This document shows, one piece after another, positions 24,855-32,820 of a stretch of 64,000 nucleotides of DNA (the stretch's first letter is position 1; each line of letters starts with the position of its first letter). Made by a program: the position numbers and the translations under genes. A model generated the notes under the pieces. The model was not told where the DNA came from, did no database searches, and saw only the letters and a list, made by a program, of their open reading frames with translations. The stretch lies in assembly GCA_963802795.1 (NCBI GenBank), contig CAWDJV010000004.1:248001-312000 (forward strand). The letters run 5' to 3'. This DNA is from JAIBJN01 sp963802795. GTDB taxonomy: Bacteria; Actinomycetota; Thermoleophilia; Gaiellales; Gaiellaceae.

Positions 24855-25019
24855 GTGCGCCTCCAGGTGATGCTGCCCCGCTTCTGCGCTGCGAGCACCA
24901 AGCCAGAGCCCGCACTCGGCCGAAGCCAAGGCTTGGAAGCCTTGGTGAGGGCGAGGGCGGGCTCTGGCGCCGCGTGATCGCGGGGCAGAAGCGATCGCCA
25001 GTATTGCCTGGAGGCGCAC
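24855..25019. repeat. 165-bp inverted-repeat element between pepA and acyl-CoA dehydrogenase
   Basis: Bounded by perfect 13-bp inverted repeats, gtgcgcctccagg at 24855-24867 and its complement at 25007-25019. Inside are further nested perfect inverted repeats: ccagagcccgc (24903-24913) with 24957-24967, and ccaaggctt (24926-24934) with 24937-24945 around a 2-bp centre; tgccccgc at 24874-24881 can pair with 24980-24987. The whole can fold into one long cruciform or hairpin. It exactly fills the pepA-stop to ACAD-start gap. Confidence 0.7.
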
Positions 25020-25023
25020 TTAC

Positions 25024-26517
25024 TTACGAGAGGCGGCGGGCCAGCTCCGCGAGCAGCCTCACGCCGTAGCCGGTCGCGCCGAGCTCCGTGTAGTAGTCGC
25101 CCCGCCCGCGCTCCAGGTACGCCGTTCCCGCGATGTCGAGGTGCGCCCACGGCCCCTCACCCGCGAACTCCCGTAGAAACGCCGCCGCGAGGATCGGCGA
25201 GGCCTGCCTCAGGTCCGACGAGTTCTTGAGGTCCGCGAAGCGCGAATCGTTGTAGCGCCCGTAGCGCTCGTGGAGGGGAAGGCGCCAGGCGTGGTCGCCG
25301 CTCGCCTCCGCCGCCGCCTCGATCTCGGCGACCCAGGCGTCGTCCGTCCCGAAGAGCCCGGCGTACTGGTCGCCCATGGCGACGACGACGCCGCCCGTGA
25401 GCGTCGCCAGGTCGAGGACGTGGGTCGCGCCGGACTCCCGCGTGTACCAGAGGGCGTCGGCGAGGATCAGCCTTCCCTCGGCGTCCGTGTTGGTGACCTC
25501 GATGGTCTTGCCGCTCAGCGACGTGAGGATGTCGCCGGGGCGGTAGGCGTGCCCGCCGGGCAGGTTCTCGCAGGACGGGACCACCGCAAGGACGCGGACG
25601 GGGAGGCCCAGCTCGGCGATCGCGCCCATCCCGGCGAGGACGGCGGCGCCCCCGCCCATGTCCGACTTCATCTCGTCCATCCGGAGGGCCGGCTTCAGCG
25701 AGAAGCCGCCTGTGTCGAACGTGATCGCCTTGCCGACCAGCCCGACGCGGAGCTCGGCGCGCGCGGGCTCCTCCGGCTCGTACGCGAGGGTGATCAACCG
25801 CGGGGGGTTGTGGCTCCCCTGGCTGACCGCGGCGAACGCGCCCATGCCTGCGGCGCGGATGTCCTCGGGCCCGAGCGCCTCGAAGCGGAGCGAGGGAGAG
25901 CCGTCGGCGATCTCCTCCGCCCAGCCCGCCAGGGCCTCCGGCGTCACGATGTTGGCGGGGGCGTTGACGCGGTCGCGGCAGCGGTTGGCCCACGCCGCGG
26001 CCACGTTCGCCCGCTCGGCCGCCTCCCGTCCTGCGCCTGCGCCGACGCCGCAGAGGACGAGGCGCTCGACCTCGGGACGGGGCTCGTCGGCGGTCTTCCA
26101 GCGGCTGGTCCGATACGGGCCGAGCGCGACGCCGTCGACGACGGCGCGCGCCTGCTCGGCGGGTGAAAGGGCCCGCCCGCCGTCCATGACCCAGGCAACA
26201 GTCGTCGCGCCGTCGCTCACCGCGCGCCGGGCAACGGCAGCCGCGGCCGTGCGAAGCCTGTCGGCATCGAGCTCTCGTGGGCCGAGGCCGACGGCCGCGA
26301 CTCGACGGGCTGCGACTTCGCCGTCCGTGTGGAGCACGGTGACACGGTGCTCCTCGCCCCGGAGCTCGCCCTCCTCGACGAGTCGGTTCAGCCGCCCGTC
26401 GAGCAGGCGGTCGATGCCGAGCGCCGCCTCGGACAGGGCGACGGGATCGGGGACCGGGAAGGCAAGCACATCTGCCTCGACCCCCCCGGGAGGCGCCTCG
26501 ACGACGTCGATCTCCAT
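25024..26517 (-). CDS. pepA: M17 leucyl aminopeptidase
   Basis: 497 aa bimetal aminopeptidase releasing N-terminal residues from peptides. The catalytic domain shows VGKAITFDTGGFSLKPALRMDEMKSDMGG (metal-binding Lys and Asp), VPSCENLPGGHAYRPGDIL, and the family signature NTDAEGRLIL, followed by LDLATLTGG. The usual Lys/Asp-rich RYADLKN segment appears as SRFADLKNSSD. The N-terminal macro-like domain is shorter and divergent. It is followed on the same strand, across the inverted-repeat element, by an acyl-CoA dehydrogenase. Confidence 0.92.
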   Translation of the reverse strand: MEIDVVEAPPGGVEADVLAFPVPDPVALSEAALGIDRLLDGRLNRLVEEGELRGEEHRVTVLHTDGEVAARRVAAVGLGPRELDADRLRTAAAAVARRAVSDGATTVAWVMDGGRALSPAEQARAVVDGVALGPYRTSRWKTADEPRPEVERLVLCGVGAGAGREAAERANVAAAWANRCRDRVNAPANIVTPEALAGWAEEIADGSPSLRFEALGPEDIRAAGMGAFAAVSQGSHNPPRLITLAYEPEEPARAELRVGLVGKAITFDTGGFSLKPALRMDEMKSDMGGGAAVLAGMGAIAELGLPVRVLAVVPSCENLPGGHAYRPGDILTSLSGKTIEVTNTDAEGRLILADALWYTRESGATHVLDLATLTGGVVVAMGDQYAGLFGTDDAWVAEIEAAAEASGDHAWRLPLHERYGRYNDSRFADLKNSSDLRQASPILAAAFLREFAGEGPWAHLDIAGTAYLERGRGDYYTELGATGYGVRLLAELARRLS

Positions 26518-26626
26518 CGGCGAGCGGGGATGCTATAGGAGGCCGAGCCCCTTTCGAGGGATGTTGGCACTCGCGTCCCGGCCGATACCTCTCATGCGCC
26601 AATCGAACGCACTCCATCCCCTCCAC

Positions 26627-26695
26627 GTCGCCCGTACCCACCCCCTCCCCGGGCGACGAGTTTCCCCCGAAGCCCTCCGCTCCTCGGAGGGCTTC
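26627..26695. other. two strong hairpins in a divergent intergenic region
   Basis: Hairpin 1 pairs gtcgcccg (26627-26634) with 26650-26657. Hairpin 2 pairs gaagccctccg (26669-26679) with 26685-26695, a perfect 11-bp stem with a 5-nt loop. They lie between divergent pepA and the MFS gene, where no terminator is expected. Hairpin 2 looks terminator-like but lacks a T-run, so it may end a short RNA or an attenuated leader. Confidence 0.45.
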
Positions 26696-26735
26696 GTCGT
26701 TCCGGCGGGAATGGCGGCGAAAGGCGCCGGGTAAC

Positions 26736-26741
26736 TAACGT
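26736..26741 (+). promoter_or_regulatory. -10 element of the MFS gene, leaderless
   Basis: TAACGT ends 8 nt before GTG 26750. Confidence 0.45.
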
Positions 26742-26749
26742 TCCGCGCA

Positions 26750-27937
26750 GTGCACGGCGGCGTCGACCCCAGGGGCATGACCGCCCTCTCGTCGGGGCAT
26801 CTCGCCACTGACCTCGCGCAGGGATCGCTCCCGGCGCTTCTCCCGTTCATGACGGTGCGCTTCGACCTCACCTACACGATGGTCGGCGCGCTCGTCCTCG
26901 CGGCCACCTTCAGCTCGTCGCTGATCCAGCCGGCGTTCGGCTTCTGGTCGGACGTGCGCGGGGCGCTCTGGCTCCTGCCTGCGGGAGTCGCCGTGGCCGG
27001 GATCGGGATCGCCTTCGCGTCGATCGCGCCCAGCTACGCGCTCGTCATGGTCGGCGTCCTCGCGTCCGGCCTCGGGGTCGCCGCGTACCACCCCGAGGGC
27101 TCGAAGTTCGCGAGCTACGTGAGCGGGAGGAGGCGCGCGAGCGGCATGTCGCTCTTCTCGGTCGGCGGCAACATCGGCTTCGCGCTCGGGCCCCTCGTCG
27201 CGTCCTTCTTCGTGATCACGCTCGGCCTCGGCCTCGACGGCGGTGTGTTCGTCGCCGTGCCGGGGCTCGTCGTGGCGGCCCTGCTCGTGCTCGCGCTTCC
27301 TCACCTGGCCGCGTTCGCGCCGGACGAGGCCGTCCAGGCCGACAGCACCTCGGCGCCGGTCAACTGGCGCGGAACCTGGCTCCTGCTCGCGATCGTCGGC
27401 CTGCGAAGCCTCGCCCACATGGGTCTGTTCACGTTCATCCCCCTCTACGAGATCTCGCGCGGCGAGAGCGCCGCCTACGGGACCCGAATGCTGGCGCTCT
27501 TCCTCTTCGCCGGGGCCGTCGGCACGCTCCTCGGCGGCCCTCTGGCGGATCGATTCGGGCGCCGCAAGGTGCTGCTCGGGAGCTTCATCGCCGCGACGCC
27601 GCTCATCGTCGTCTACGTTCTCGCCGGCGGAGTCGTCAGCGCGGTGGCGCTCTTCTTCGCCGGCATGGCGGTGGTCGGGACCTTCAGCGTCAGCCTCGTG
27701 ATGAGCCAGGACTACATGCCGGGCCGCGTCGGCATGGCCTCGGGGCTCTCGATCGGCCTGGCGATCGGCCTCGGTGGCGTCGCGGCCGTCTCGCTCGGAG
27801 TGATCGCCGACGCCGTCGACCTCGAGACCGCGGTTCTCGTCACCGCCCTCGGACCCGCGCTCTCGATCGTGTTCACGCTCCTTCTTCCTTCGTCGATCCC
27901 CGGCCGGCGGAGCGAGCCGGCAGCGGCTCCCGTGTGA
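26750..27937 (+). CDS. MFS transporter, fosmidomycin-resistance (Fsr)-like
   Basis: 395 aa, 12 predicted transmembrane segments. The first half has HLATDLAQGSLPALLPFM and GLGVAAYHPEGSKFASYVS, the latter a hallmark of the Fsr branch of the major facilitator superfamily; GNIGFALGPL and the loop GGPLADRFGRRKVLLGS (the MFS GxxxDRxGRR motif) follow. The likely role is efflux of a small drug-like or sugar-phosphate analogue; the substrate is unknown. It overlaps the SCP2 gene at GTGATG. Confidence 0.88.
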   Translation: MHGGVDPRGMTALSSGHLATDLAQGSLPALLPFMTVRFDLTYTMVGALVLAATFSSSLIQPAFGFWSDVRGALWLLPAGVAVAGIGIAFASIAPSYALVMVGVLASGLGVAAYHPEGSKFASYVSGRRRASGMSLFSVGGNIGFALGPLVASFFVITLGLGLDGGVFVAVPGLVVAALLVLALPHLAAFAPDEAVQADSTSAPVNWRGTWLLLAIVGLRSLAHMGLFTFIPLYEISRGESAAYGTRMLALFLFAGAVGTLLGGPLADRFGRRKVLLGSFIAATPLIVVYVLAGGVVSAVALFFAGMAVVGTFSVSLVMSQDYMPGRVGMASGLSIGLAIGLGGVAAVSLGVIADAVDLETAVLVTALGPALSIVFTLLLPSSIPGRRSEPAAAPV

Positions 27938-28257
27938 TGGCCGCGGCGAGCGCCAGGGAGTTCTTCGACGAGCTGGCCGCGCGGACGGCCGAACGCTCCG
28001 AGCGAACCCGCGGCCTCCGCGCCACCTACCGCTTCGACGTCGACGGGGCGGGGAGCTGGGTCGTGGCCGTGGACGACGGCGCCGTCTCGATTCGTGAGGG
28101 AGACGACGCCGCCGACTGCGTGATCGGAGCCTCGGAGGAGACGTTCCTCAAGATCGTCGCCGGCAAGCAGAACCCGTTGACCGCTCTCATGACGGGGAAG
28201 ATCCGTCTCGAGGGCGACACGGCGCTCGCGATGCGCCTGCGCGACCTGCTCGGCTAG
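27934..28257 (+). CDS. SCP2 sterol-carrier-like domain protein
   Basis: 107 aa, single SCP2 fold: N-terminal helix AREFFDELAART, strands TYRFDVDGAGSWVVAVDDGAVSIREGDDAADCVIGASEETFLKIVAGKQNPLTALMTGKIRLEGD, then helix TALAMRLRDLL. These proteins bind hydrophobic ligands or lipids. The start is GTG 27934 or ATG 27937, overlapping the MFS stop. Its end meets the DJ-1 gene end (convergent, 4 nt overlap). Confidence 0.88.
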   Translation: MMAAASAREFFDELAARTAERSERTRGLRATYRFDVDGAGSWVVAVDDGAVSIREGDDAADCVIGASEETFLKIVAGKQNPLTALMTGKIRLEGDTALAMRLRDLLG

Positions 28258-28838
28258 CTGGTTCCGCTCTGAACTGCCTCGCGCTGCTCCGCGTGGACGC
28301 CCTCCGCGAGCTCCTCGACGAGCTTCGCGCAGAAGGCCGGGAGGTCGTCGGGCTTGCGGCTGGTGAAGAGGCCGCGGTCGATCACGAGCTCCTCGTCCAC
28401 CCACGTGCCGCCCGCGTTGCGGATGTCGGTCGCGATGCTCGGCCACGACGTGAGCGTTCGCCCTTCGACCACGTCCGCCTCGACGAGGCTCCAGGGGCCG
28501 TGGCAGATCGCGCCGACCGGCTTCCCCTGCTCGAAGAACGCCCTCACGAAGGACATCGCGTCCTTGTCCAGGCGCAGGATGTCGGGGTTGATGACGCCGC
28601 CGGGGAGCACGAGCCCGTCGTAGTCGGACGGGTCGACGTTCCGAACCGCTCTGTCGACCGAGAACGTCTCGCCCTTGTCGCGGTGCTCGAACCCCTGGAT
28701 GCGGCCGGTCTCGAGCGAGATCAGCTCGGCCTGTCCGCCCGCCTCCACGACAGCCGTCCACGGCTCGGTCAGCTCGACTTGCTCGACGCCGTCGGCGGCC
28801 AGGAATGCGATGCGCTTGCCGTTCAGCTCGTTGCCCAT
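28254..28838 (-). CDS. DJ-1/PfpI family protein (class I amidotransferase-like)
   Basis: 194 aa. The nucleophile elbow is AICHGPWSLVEA with Cys in the strained turn; LVLPGGVINPDILRLD and IAFLAADGVEQVELTEPW are family-typical. It is closest in style to PfpI/YhbO-type stress proteins, variously reported as proteases, deglycases or glyoxalase III. ATG 28838 has GGAGG at about 8 nt. It is convergent with the SCP2 gene and monocistronic. Confidence 0.9.
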   Translation of the reverse strand: MGNELNGKRIAFLAADGVEQVELTEPWTAVVEAGGQAELISLETGRIQGFEHRDKGETFSVDRAVRNVDPSDYDGLVLPGGVINPDILRLDKDAMSFVRAFFEQGKPVGAICHGPWSLVEADVVEGRTLTSWPSIATDIRNAGGTWVDEELVIDRGLFTSRKPDDLPAFCAKLVEELAEGVHAEQREAVQSGTS

Positions 28839-28915
28839 GATCGGGCCTCCTGTGGTCGTTTCCGGTCTTCCTCGCCTACCCGCGGACCTCGCCGGCAAAC
28901 GTCCCTGCGGGCGCT

Positions 28916-29512
28916 CTAGGGGGCGAGGCGCTCGAGGCGCCAGGAACCGCTCTCGCGCGTATAGCGGAAGCGGTCGTGGAGGCGGTTGGGGCGGTTTTGC
29001 CAGAACTCCAGGCGGGCCGGGACGAGGACGTAGCCGCCCCACCACGGCGGCAGGGGCGGGTCGTCCCCGTACGCCGCCTCCGCGTCGGCGAACGCCCGGT
29101 CGAGCGCGTCGCGGTCGGCGACGAGGGTGCTCTGGCGCGAAGCCCACGCGCCCAAGCGGCTGCCGAGCGGGCGTGTGCGGAAATAGGCCTCGGACTCCTC
29201 GTGGGAGAGCGGCTCCACGGATCCGGCGACGGTCACCTGCCGACGCGGCTCCTGAGCCCAGTGGAAGACGAGCGCGGCGTTGGGGTTCTCCCTGAGCTCT
29301 GCGCCCTTGCGGCTCTCCGTGTTCGTGAAGAAGCGGAAGCCGTCCGCGTCCGCGCCCTTGAGGAGGACGGTCCGAACCGAGGGGTGCCCGGCCGCGTCCG
29401 CGGTCGCGAGCGCCATCGCCTCCGGCATCCCGACACCCGCGGCGACCGCCTCGTCGTACCAGCGCCGGAACTGCGCCATCGGATCGGGAAGGAGGTCGGC
29501 TTCGTCCATCAC
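28916..29512 (-). CDS. pdxH: pyridoxamine 5'-phosphate oxidase
   Basis: FMN-dependent oxidation of pyridoxine/pyridoxamine phosphate to PLP, 198 aa. Typical segments: DPMAQFRRWYDEAVAAGVGMPEAMALATAD, VRTVLLKGADADGFRFFTN, SRKGAELRENPNAALVFHW, RPLGSRLGAWASRQS and the C-terminal WGGYVLVPARLEFWQNRPNRLHDRFRY with the RLHDR substrate motif. It overlaps the biotin-carboxylase gene by 4 nt at the ATGG junction, so they are co-transcribed. Confidence 0.94.
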   Translation of the reverse strand: MMDEADLLPDPMAQFRRWYDEAVAAGVGMPEAMALATADAAGHPSVRTVLLKGADADGFRFFTNTESRKGAELRENPNAALVFHWAQEPRRQVTVAGSVEPLSHEESEAYFRTRPLGSRLGAWASRQSTLVADRDALDRAFADAEAAYGDDPPLPPWWGGYVLVPARLEFWQNRPNRLHDRFRYTRESGSWRLERLAP

Positions 29513-31131
29513 TCCTCCAGCTCCACGAGCAGCGCCCCGCCCGCGACGCGGTCGCCCTCGGCGACGTGCACTCGCCGGACGACGGCCTCGTAGGGCGAGA
29601 CGAGGGGGGTCTCCATCTTCATCGCCTCGAGCACCACCAGCGCCTGCCGGGGCTCGACACGGTCGCCCGCGCTCGCCAGGACCCGGACGACGACGCCCGG
29701 CATCGGCGCCGTGAGGGAGCTCGTCTCCTGGGCGCCGCCGGCGGCGTGAGAGGCAGCCTCGACCGTCGGAGGGGGAGGCGCCTCGGGCGGCGACGCCCTT
29801 CGGTCCCGGTTGAGCCGCCAGTACGCGGACCAGGGCAGAGAGGGCCTGACCGTCCTCGAGAGGGGCGAATGCTCCGCGAGGAAGGCGGTGGTCGTCTCAC
29901 CGGCGCGCACGACCGGATGGTCGACGAGCCAGCGAAGAAAGCCGAGGTTCGTGGTGGCGCCCACGACTCGCGTTGCCCGCAACGCGCGGGCGAGGTCGTC
30001 GAGAGCCTCGTCGCGGGTCTCCGCGTGCGCGATCAGCTTCGCGATCAGCGGGTCGTAGGCGACCGGAACGTCGTCACCGGCCGCGACCCCGGCATCCACC
30101 CGAATCGTCTCGGGCAGCTCGAGCCGCTCGAGGCGCCCCGCCTGGGGAAGGAACGTGAGCGGGTGCTCTGCGTAGAGCCGCACCTCGACCGCGTGCCCCT
30201 CCGGCTCCCGCGGCTCGAGGGCGAGTGCCTCGCCGGCGGCAATGGCGAGCTGCTGCTCGACGAGGTCGACACCCGTCACGAGCTCGGTCACCGGGTGCTC
30301 GACCTGCAGGCGCGCGTTCAGCTCCAGGAAGGAGAAGGTCGACCCGTCCAGCATGAACTCGGCCGTGCCGGCGTTCTCGTAGCCGACCGCGCGCGCGAAC
30401 GCCACCGCGGCCTCGCCCATCTCCGCACGGAGATCCGCGTCGAGTGCGGGGGAGGGGCTCTCCTCCAGGATCTTCTGATGACGGCGCTGGACCGAGCACT
30501 CGCGCTCGCCGAGGTGGATCGCCCGTCCGTGCCGGTCCGCGAGGACCTGGATCTCGACGTGGCGCGGCCGCTCGACGTAGCGCTCGCAGAAGACGCGCCC
30601 GTCCCCGAACCCGGCCTCGGCCTCTCGCGCAGCGGACGCGAGGGCGTCCTCCAGCTCGGCAGGCGAGCGGACGACCCGCATCCCGCGTCCGCCTCCGCCT
30701 GCCGCGGCCTTGACCATGAGGGGGAATCCGAGCCCCTCCGGCTCGCCCGACTCGACGACCGGTACGCCGGCCTCGCGGGCGAGCCGCTTCGCCTCGAGCT
30801 TGTCTCCCGACGCGCGCAGGGCCTCCGGTGAGGGCCCGACGAAGACGAGCCCCGCGTCCCGGACGGCCTCGGCGAAGTCGCCGCTCTCGGCGAGGAAGCC
30901 GTAGCCGGGGTGGACGGCGTCGGCGGCCGTCGCCTCGGCGGCGCCGATCAGCGCCTCCGCGGCGAGGTAGCCCGACACGGGAAGCGCCTCGTCCGCCTCG
31001 CGGGTGTGGAAGGAGCCCTCGTCGTCCGGCGCGTAGACGGCCACCGTCGCGACGCCGAGCCGGCGGCAGGTGCGAAAGATCCGCGCGGCGATCTCGCCGC
31101 GGTTTGCTACCAGGAGCTTGCGGATCTCCAT
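29509..31131 (-). CDS. acyl-CoA carboxylase biotin carboxylase + biotin carrier subunit
   Basis: 540 aa. N-terminal biotin carboxylase: KLLVANRGEIAARIFRTCR, AAGGGGRGMRVV (ATP grasp), GERECSVQRRHQKILEE, ELNARLQVEHPVTE. The C-terminal biotinyl domain has EAMKMETPLV with the biotinylated Lys, preceded by TAPMPGVVVRVL. The linker is short compared with the ~660-residue methylcrotonyl/propionyl alpha subunits, so the BT domain is reduced or absent. The likely partner is the carboxyltransferase at 33.7 kb, making a leucine-pathway carboxylase. PdxH is encoded downstream in the same operon. Confidence 0.92.
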   Translation of the reverse strand: MEIRKLLVANRGEIAARIFRTCRRLGVATVAVYAPDDEGSFHTREADEALPVSGYLAAEALIGAAEATAADAVHPGYGFLAESGDFAEAVRDAGLVFVGPSPEALRASGDKLEAKRLAREAGVPVVESGEPEGLGFPLMVKAAAGGGGRGMRVVRSPAELEDALASAAREAEAGFGDGRVFCERYVERPRHVEIQVLADRHGRAIHLGERECSVQRRHQKILEESPSPALDADLRAEMGEAAVAFARAVGYENAGTAEFMLDGSTFSFLELNARLQVEHPVTELVTGVDLVEQQLAIAAGEALALEPREPEGHAVEVRLYAEHPLTFLPQAGRLERLELPETIRVDAGVAAGDDVPVAYDPLIAKLIAHAETRDEALDDLARALRATRVVGATTNLGFLRWLVDHPVVRAGETTTAFLAEHSPLSRTVRPSLPWSAYWRLNRDRRASPPEAPPPPTVEAASHAAGGAQETSSLTAPMPGVVVRVLASAGDRVEPRQALVVLEAMKMETPLVSPYEAVVRRVHVAEGDRVAGGALLVELEE

Positions 31132-31340
31132 GGAGTCATGCGCGCTCGCGGCTCCCCAGCCTAATGCTCGGCCGCAATGGGCGTGGCCGGAAGAGCCGTT
31201 GTCGAAGCCGGCAACTTCTTCTATCCTGAACGGAAATCGAACTCGAGCGGCGCACGCCCGCAGCCTCGGCTCGGTTCACGAAGGGGGAGGTCGATCGTGC
31301 GTGCGTCGCAGGTGTTTGCGATCTGGAAGGTGGCTGCCCG

Positions 31341-31874
31341 GTGGACGGGTGTCGTGCTCTCGTGCTCGGCGTGTTCCTCGCAGCGGCGACCGTCGCTGCG
31401 GCGGAGACCGTCACCACCGAGGAGCAGGTCGTGCTGGAGAACGGGGACAGCGTGGTCGAGGTCTCCGAGCTGAGCGCGGCTGCAGCCACCGCGGTGGCCG
31501 GTACCACCATCAGGTGCAGGAAGGTCCACGGCTGGCGGGGGCTCAAGCATCCGTTGTTCGGGTACTTCTACTGGAGATACATCCTGACCATCCGGTGGTG
31601 CTGGAAGTCCGGAGGGTCGGTGATCGTCAGGACGACCAACCCGTGGTCACCGACGTACTGGCGCGATGTCGACTGCTGCATGCAGTTCTCCGGCTGGGAC
31701 TTCAAGGGCCACATCGGGCTCGACGTCGACGGCGGAGCCGGGAGGAGCCTGTACCGGGTCCGGGCGCAGGGGAAGTTCCAGCAGTGCTACCAGTTCTGCT
31801 TCAACACCAGGACGCCCTGGGTCCGGCTGACCGGGTACCCGGGGGGAGCGTGGGGATGGGGCGGTGGCAGCTAG
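31341..31874 (+). CDS. secreted Cys/Trp-rich protein of unknown function (5' end probably frameshifted)
   Basis: 177 aa from GTG 31341: hydrophobic signal ALVLGVFLAAATVAAAETV, then a mature part rich in Trp, Tyr and six or more Cys (RCRKVHGWRGLKHPLFGYFYW, RWCWKS, WRDVDCCMQFSGW, QQCYQFCF), suggesting a disulfide-bonded extracellular beta protein. A much better ribosome site, aggggagg, lies at 31283-31290, 6 nt before GTG 31297 in another frame reading RASQVFAIWKVAARWTGVVL. Adding one C near 31358-31361 fuses both into a canonical signal peptide. No family was recognised. Confidence 0.65.
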   Translation: MDGCRALVLGVFLAAATVAAAETVTTEEQVVLENGDSVVEVSELSAAAATAVAGTTIRCRKVHGWRGLKHPLFGYFYWRYILTIRWCWKSGGSVIVRTTNPWSPTYWRDVDCCMQFSGWDFKGHIGLDVDGGAGRSLYRVRAQGKFQQCYQFCFNTRTPWVRLTGYPGGAWGWGGGS

Positions 31875-31986
31875 GCGGACGATCTCTCGCATCCTGATCG
31901 CGGTCCTGCTCGCGGTCGTCGTGTGCATCCTCCTGGTGGTCCTCTTCACGTGGGGAGTGGGCACCGGCGGAAGCGGCCCCGGGTAG
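31864..31986 (+). CDS. 40-aa single-pass membrane peptide
   Basis: A short open frame overlapping the previous stop by 11 nt: GTG start, basic VAARRTISR, a 20-residue hydrophobic helix (ILIAVLLAVVVCILLVVLF), then TWGVGTGGSGPG and TAG. The positive-inside helix plus tight spacing suggests a real small membrane protein co-expressed with the secreted protein. It has no recognisable family. Confidence 0.45.
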   Translation: MAARRTISRILIAVLLAVVVCILLVVLFTWGVGTGGSGPG

Positions 31987-32009
31987 ACGAGACGGGAGGA
32001 TCGGATTGG

Positions 32010-32795
32010 CTAGGCGCCTTCCGGAGGCTCCCGGTACACGCCCCAGGAGCCCCCGCCGGGAAGCGTGGCGGCGCGCTTCTCCAGGAAGGCGCGCAGCCCT
32101 TCCTGGCCCTCCGCGCCTGTTCGCAGGCGCGCCGCGATGCGCGCAGTCTCGACTCCCTGGGGCCGCTCGTGGACGAGGCGCTTCGCCGCGCGCGCAGCTT
32201 CCGGGCCGGCGGTGAGCAGATCCCGGACGATGCGCTCGCCGGCCGCCTCCAGGTCCTCGGCGATCTCGTGCACGAGCCCGATCCTCTGCGCGACGACGGC
32301 GTCGAAGCGCTCACCGGTCGAGAAGTAGCGGCGTGCGGCCCCGGCGCCGATCCGAGCGATCACGAAGGGTGAGATGACCGCGGGAATGATCCCCAGCCGA
32401 ACCTCGGTGAAGCCGAAGACGGCGTCGGGGGCGGCAACCACCGCATCCGCGCAGGCGACCAGGCCCGAGCCGCCGCCGAGGGCAAAGCCCTGGACACGTG
32501 CCACCACGGGAGCCGGGCACGTGTCCACGGCCTCGAGCATGCCGTAGAGCCGCATGGCGTCGGCGACGTTCTCCTCGTACGAGAGGCCGATCGACGACCG
32601 CTGCCATTCGACGTCGGCGCCGGCGCAGAAGCTGGGGCCGTCGCCGGCGAGCACGACGGCGCGAGCATCGCCCGCTTTCGAGAACGCCTCGGCGAGCTCG
32701 GCGATCAGCTCGGCGTCGAAGGCGTTTCGGCGCTCCGGCTTGGCGATCGTGACCCGGAGGACGCCTCCGTCCCGCTCGATCCTGAGCGCGCCCAT
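32010..32795 (-). CDS. enoyl-CoA hydratase/isomerase family protein
   Basis: Crotonase fold, 261 aa. The oxyanion hole is formed by AGDGPSFCAGADVEW and VQGFALGGGSGLVACAD; EVRLGIIPAVISPFV carries the Glu-equivalent region of hydratases. The pattern resembles methylglutaconyl-CoA hydratase, which would fit between the two acyl-CoA carboxylase subunits in leucine breakdown; generic short-chain enoyl-CoA hydratase is the alternative. ATG 32795 is leaderless, 8 nt from a minus-strand TATGCT; the antisense frame continues upstream but is not coding. Confidence 0.9.
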   Translation of the reverse strand: MGALRIERDGGVLRVTIAKPERRNAFDAELIAELAEAFSKAGDARAVVLAGDGPSFCAGADVEWQRSSIGLSYEENVADAMRLYGMLEAVDTCPAPVVARVQGFALGGGSGLVACADAVVAAPDAVFGFTEVRLGIIPAVISPFVIARIGAGAARRYFSTGERFDAVVAQRIGLVHEIAEDLEAAGERIVRDLLTAGPEAARAAKRLVHERPQGVETARIAARLRTGAEGQEGLRAFLEKRAATLPGGGSWGVYREPPEGA

Positions 32796-32803
32796 CGCCG
32801 GAG

Positions 32804-32813
32804 AGCATAAGGT
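32804..32813. promoter_or_regulatory. overlapping divergent -10 elements (enoyl-CoA hydratase / DapA-like)
   Basis: The minus strand TATGCT (32809-32804) is 8 nt from ATG 32795; the plus strand TAAGGT (32808-32813) is 7 nt from GTG 32821. The hexamers share TA at 32808-32809, the same geometry as at 16351-16360. Start codons are 25 bp apart. Confidence 0.6.
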
Positions 32814-32820
32814 TCGCCCG

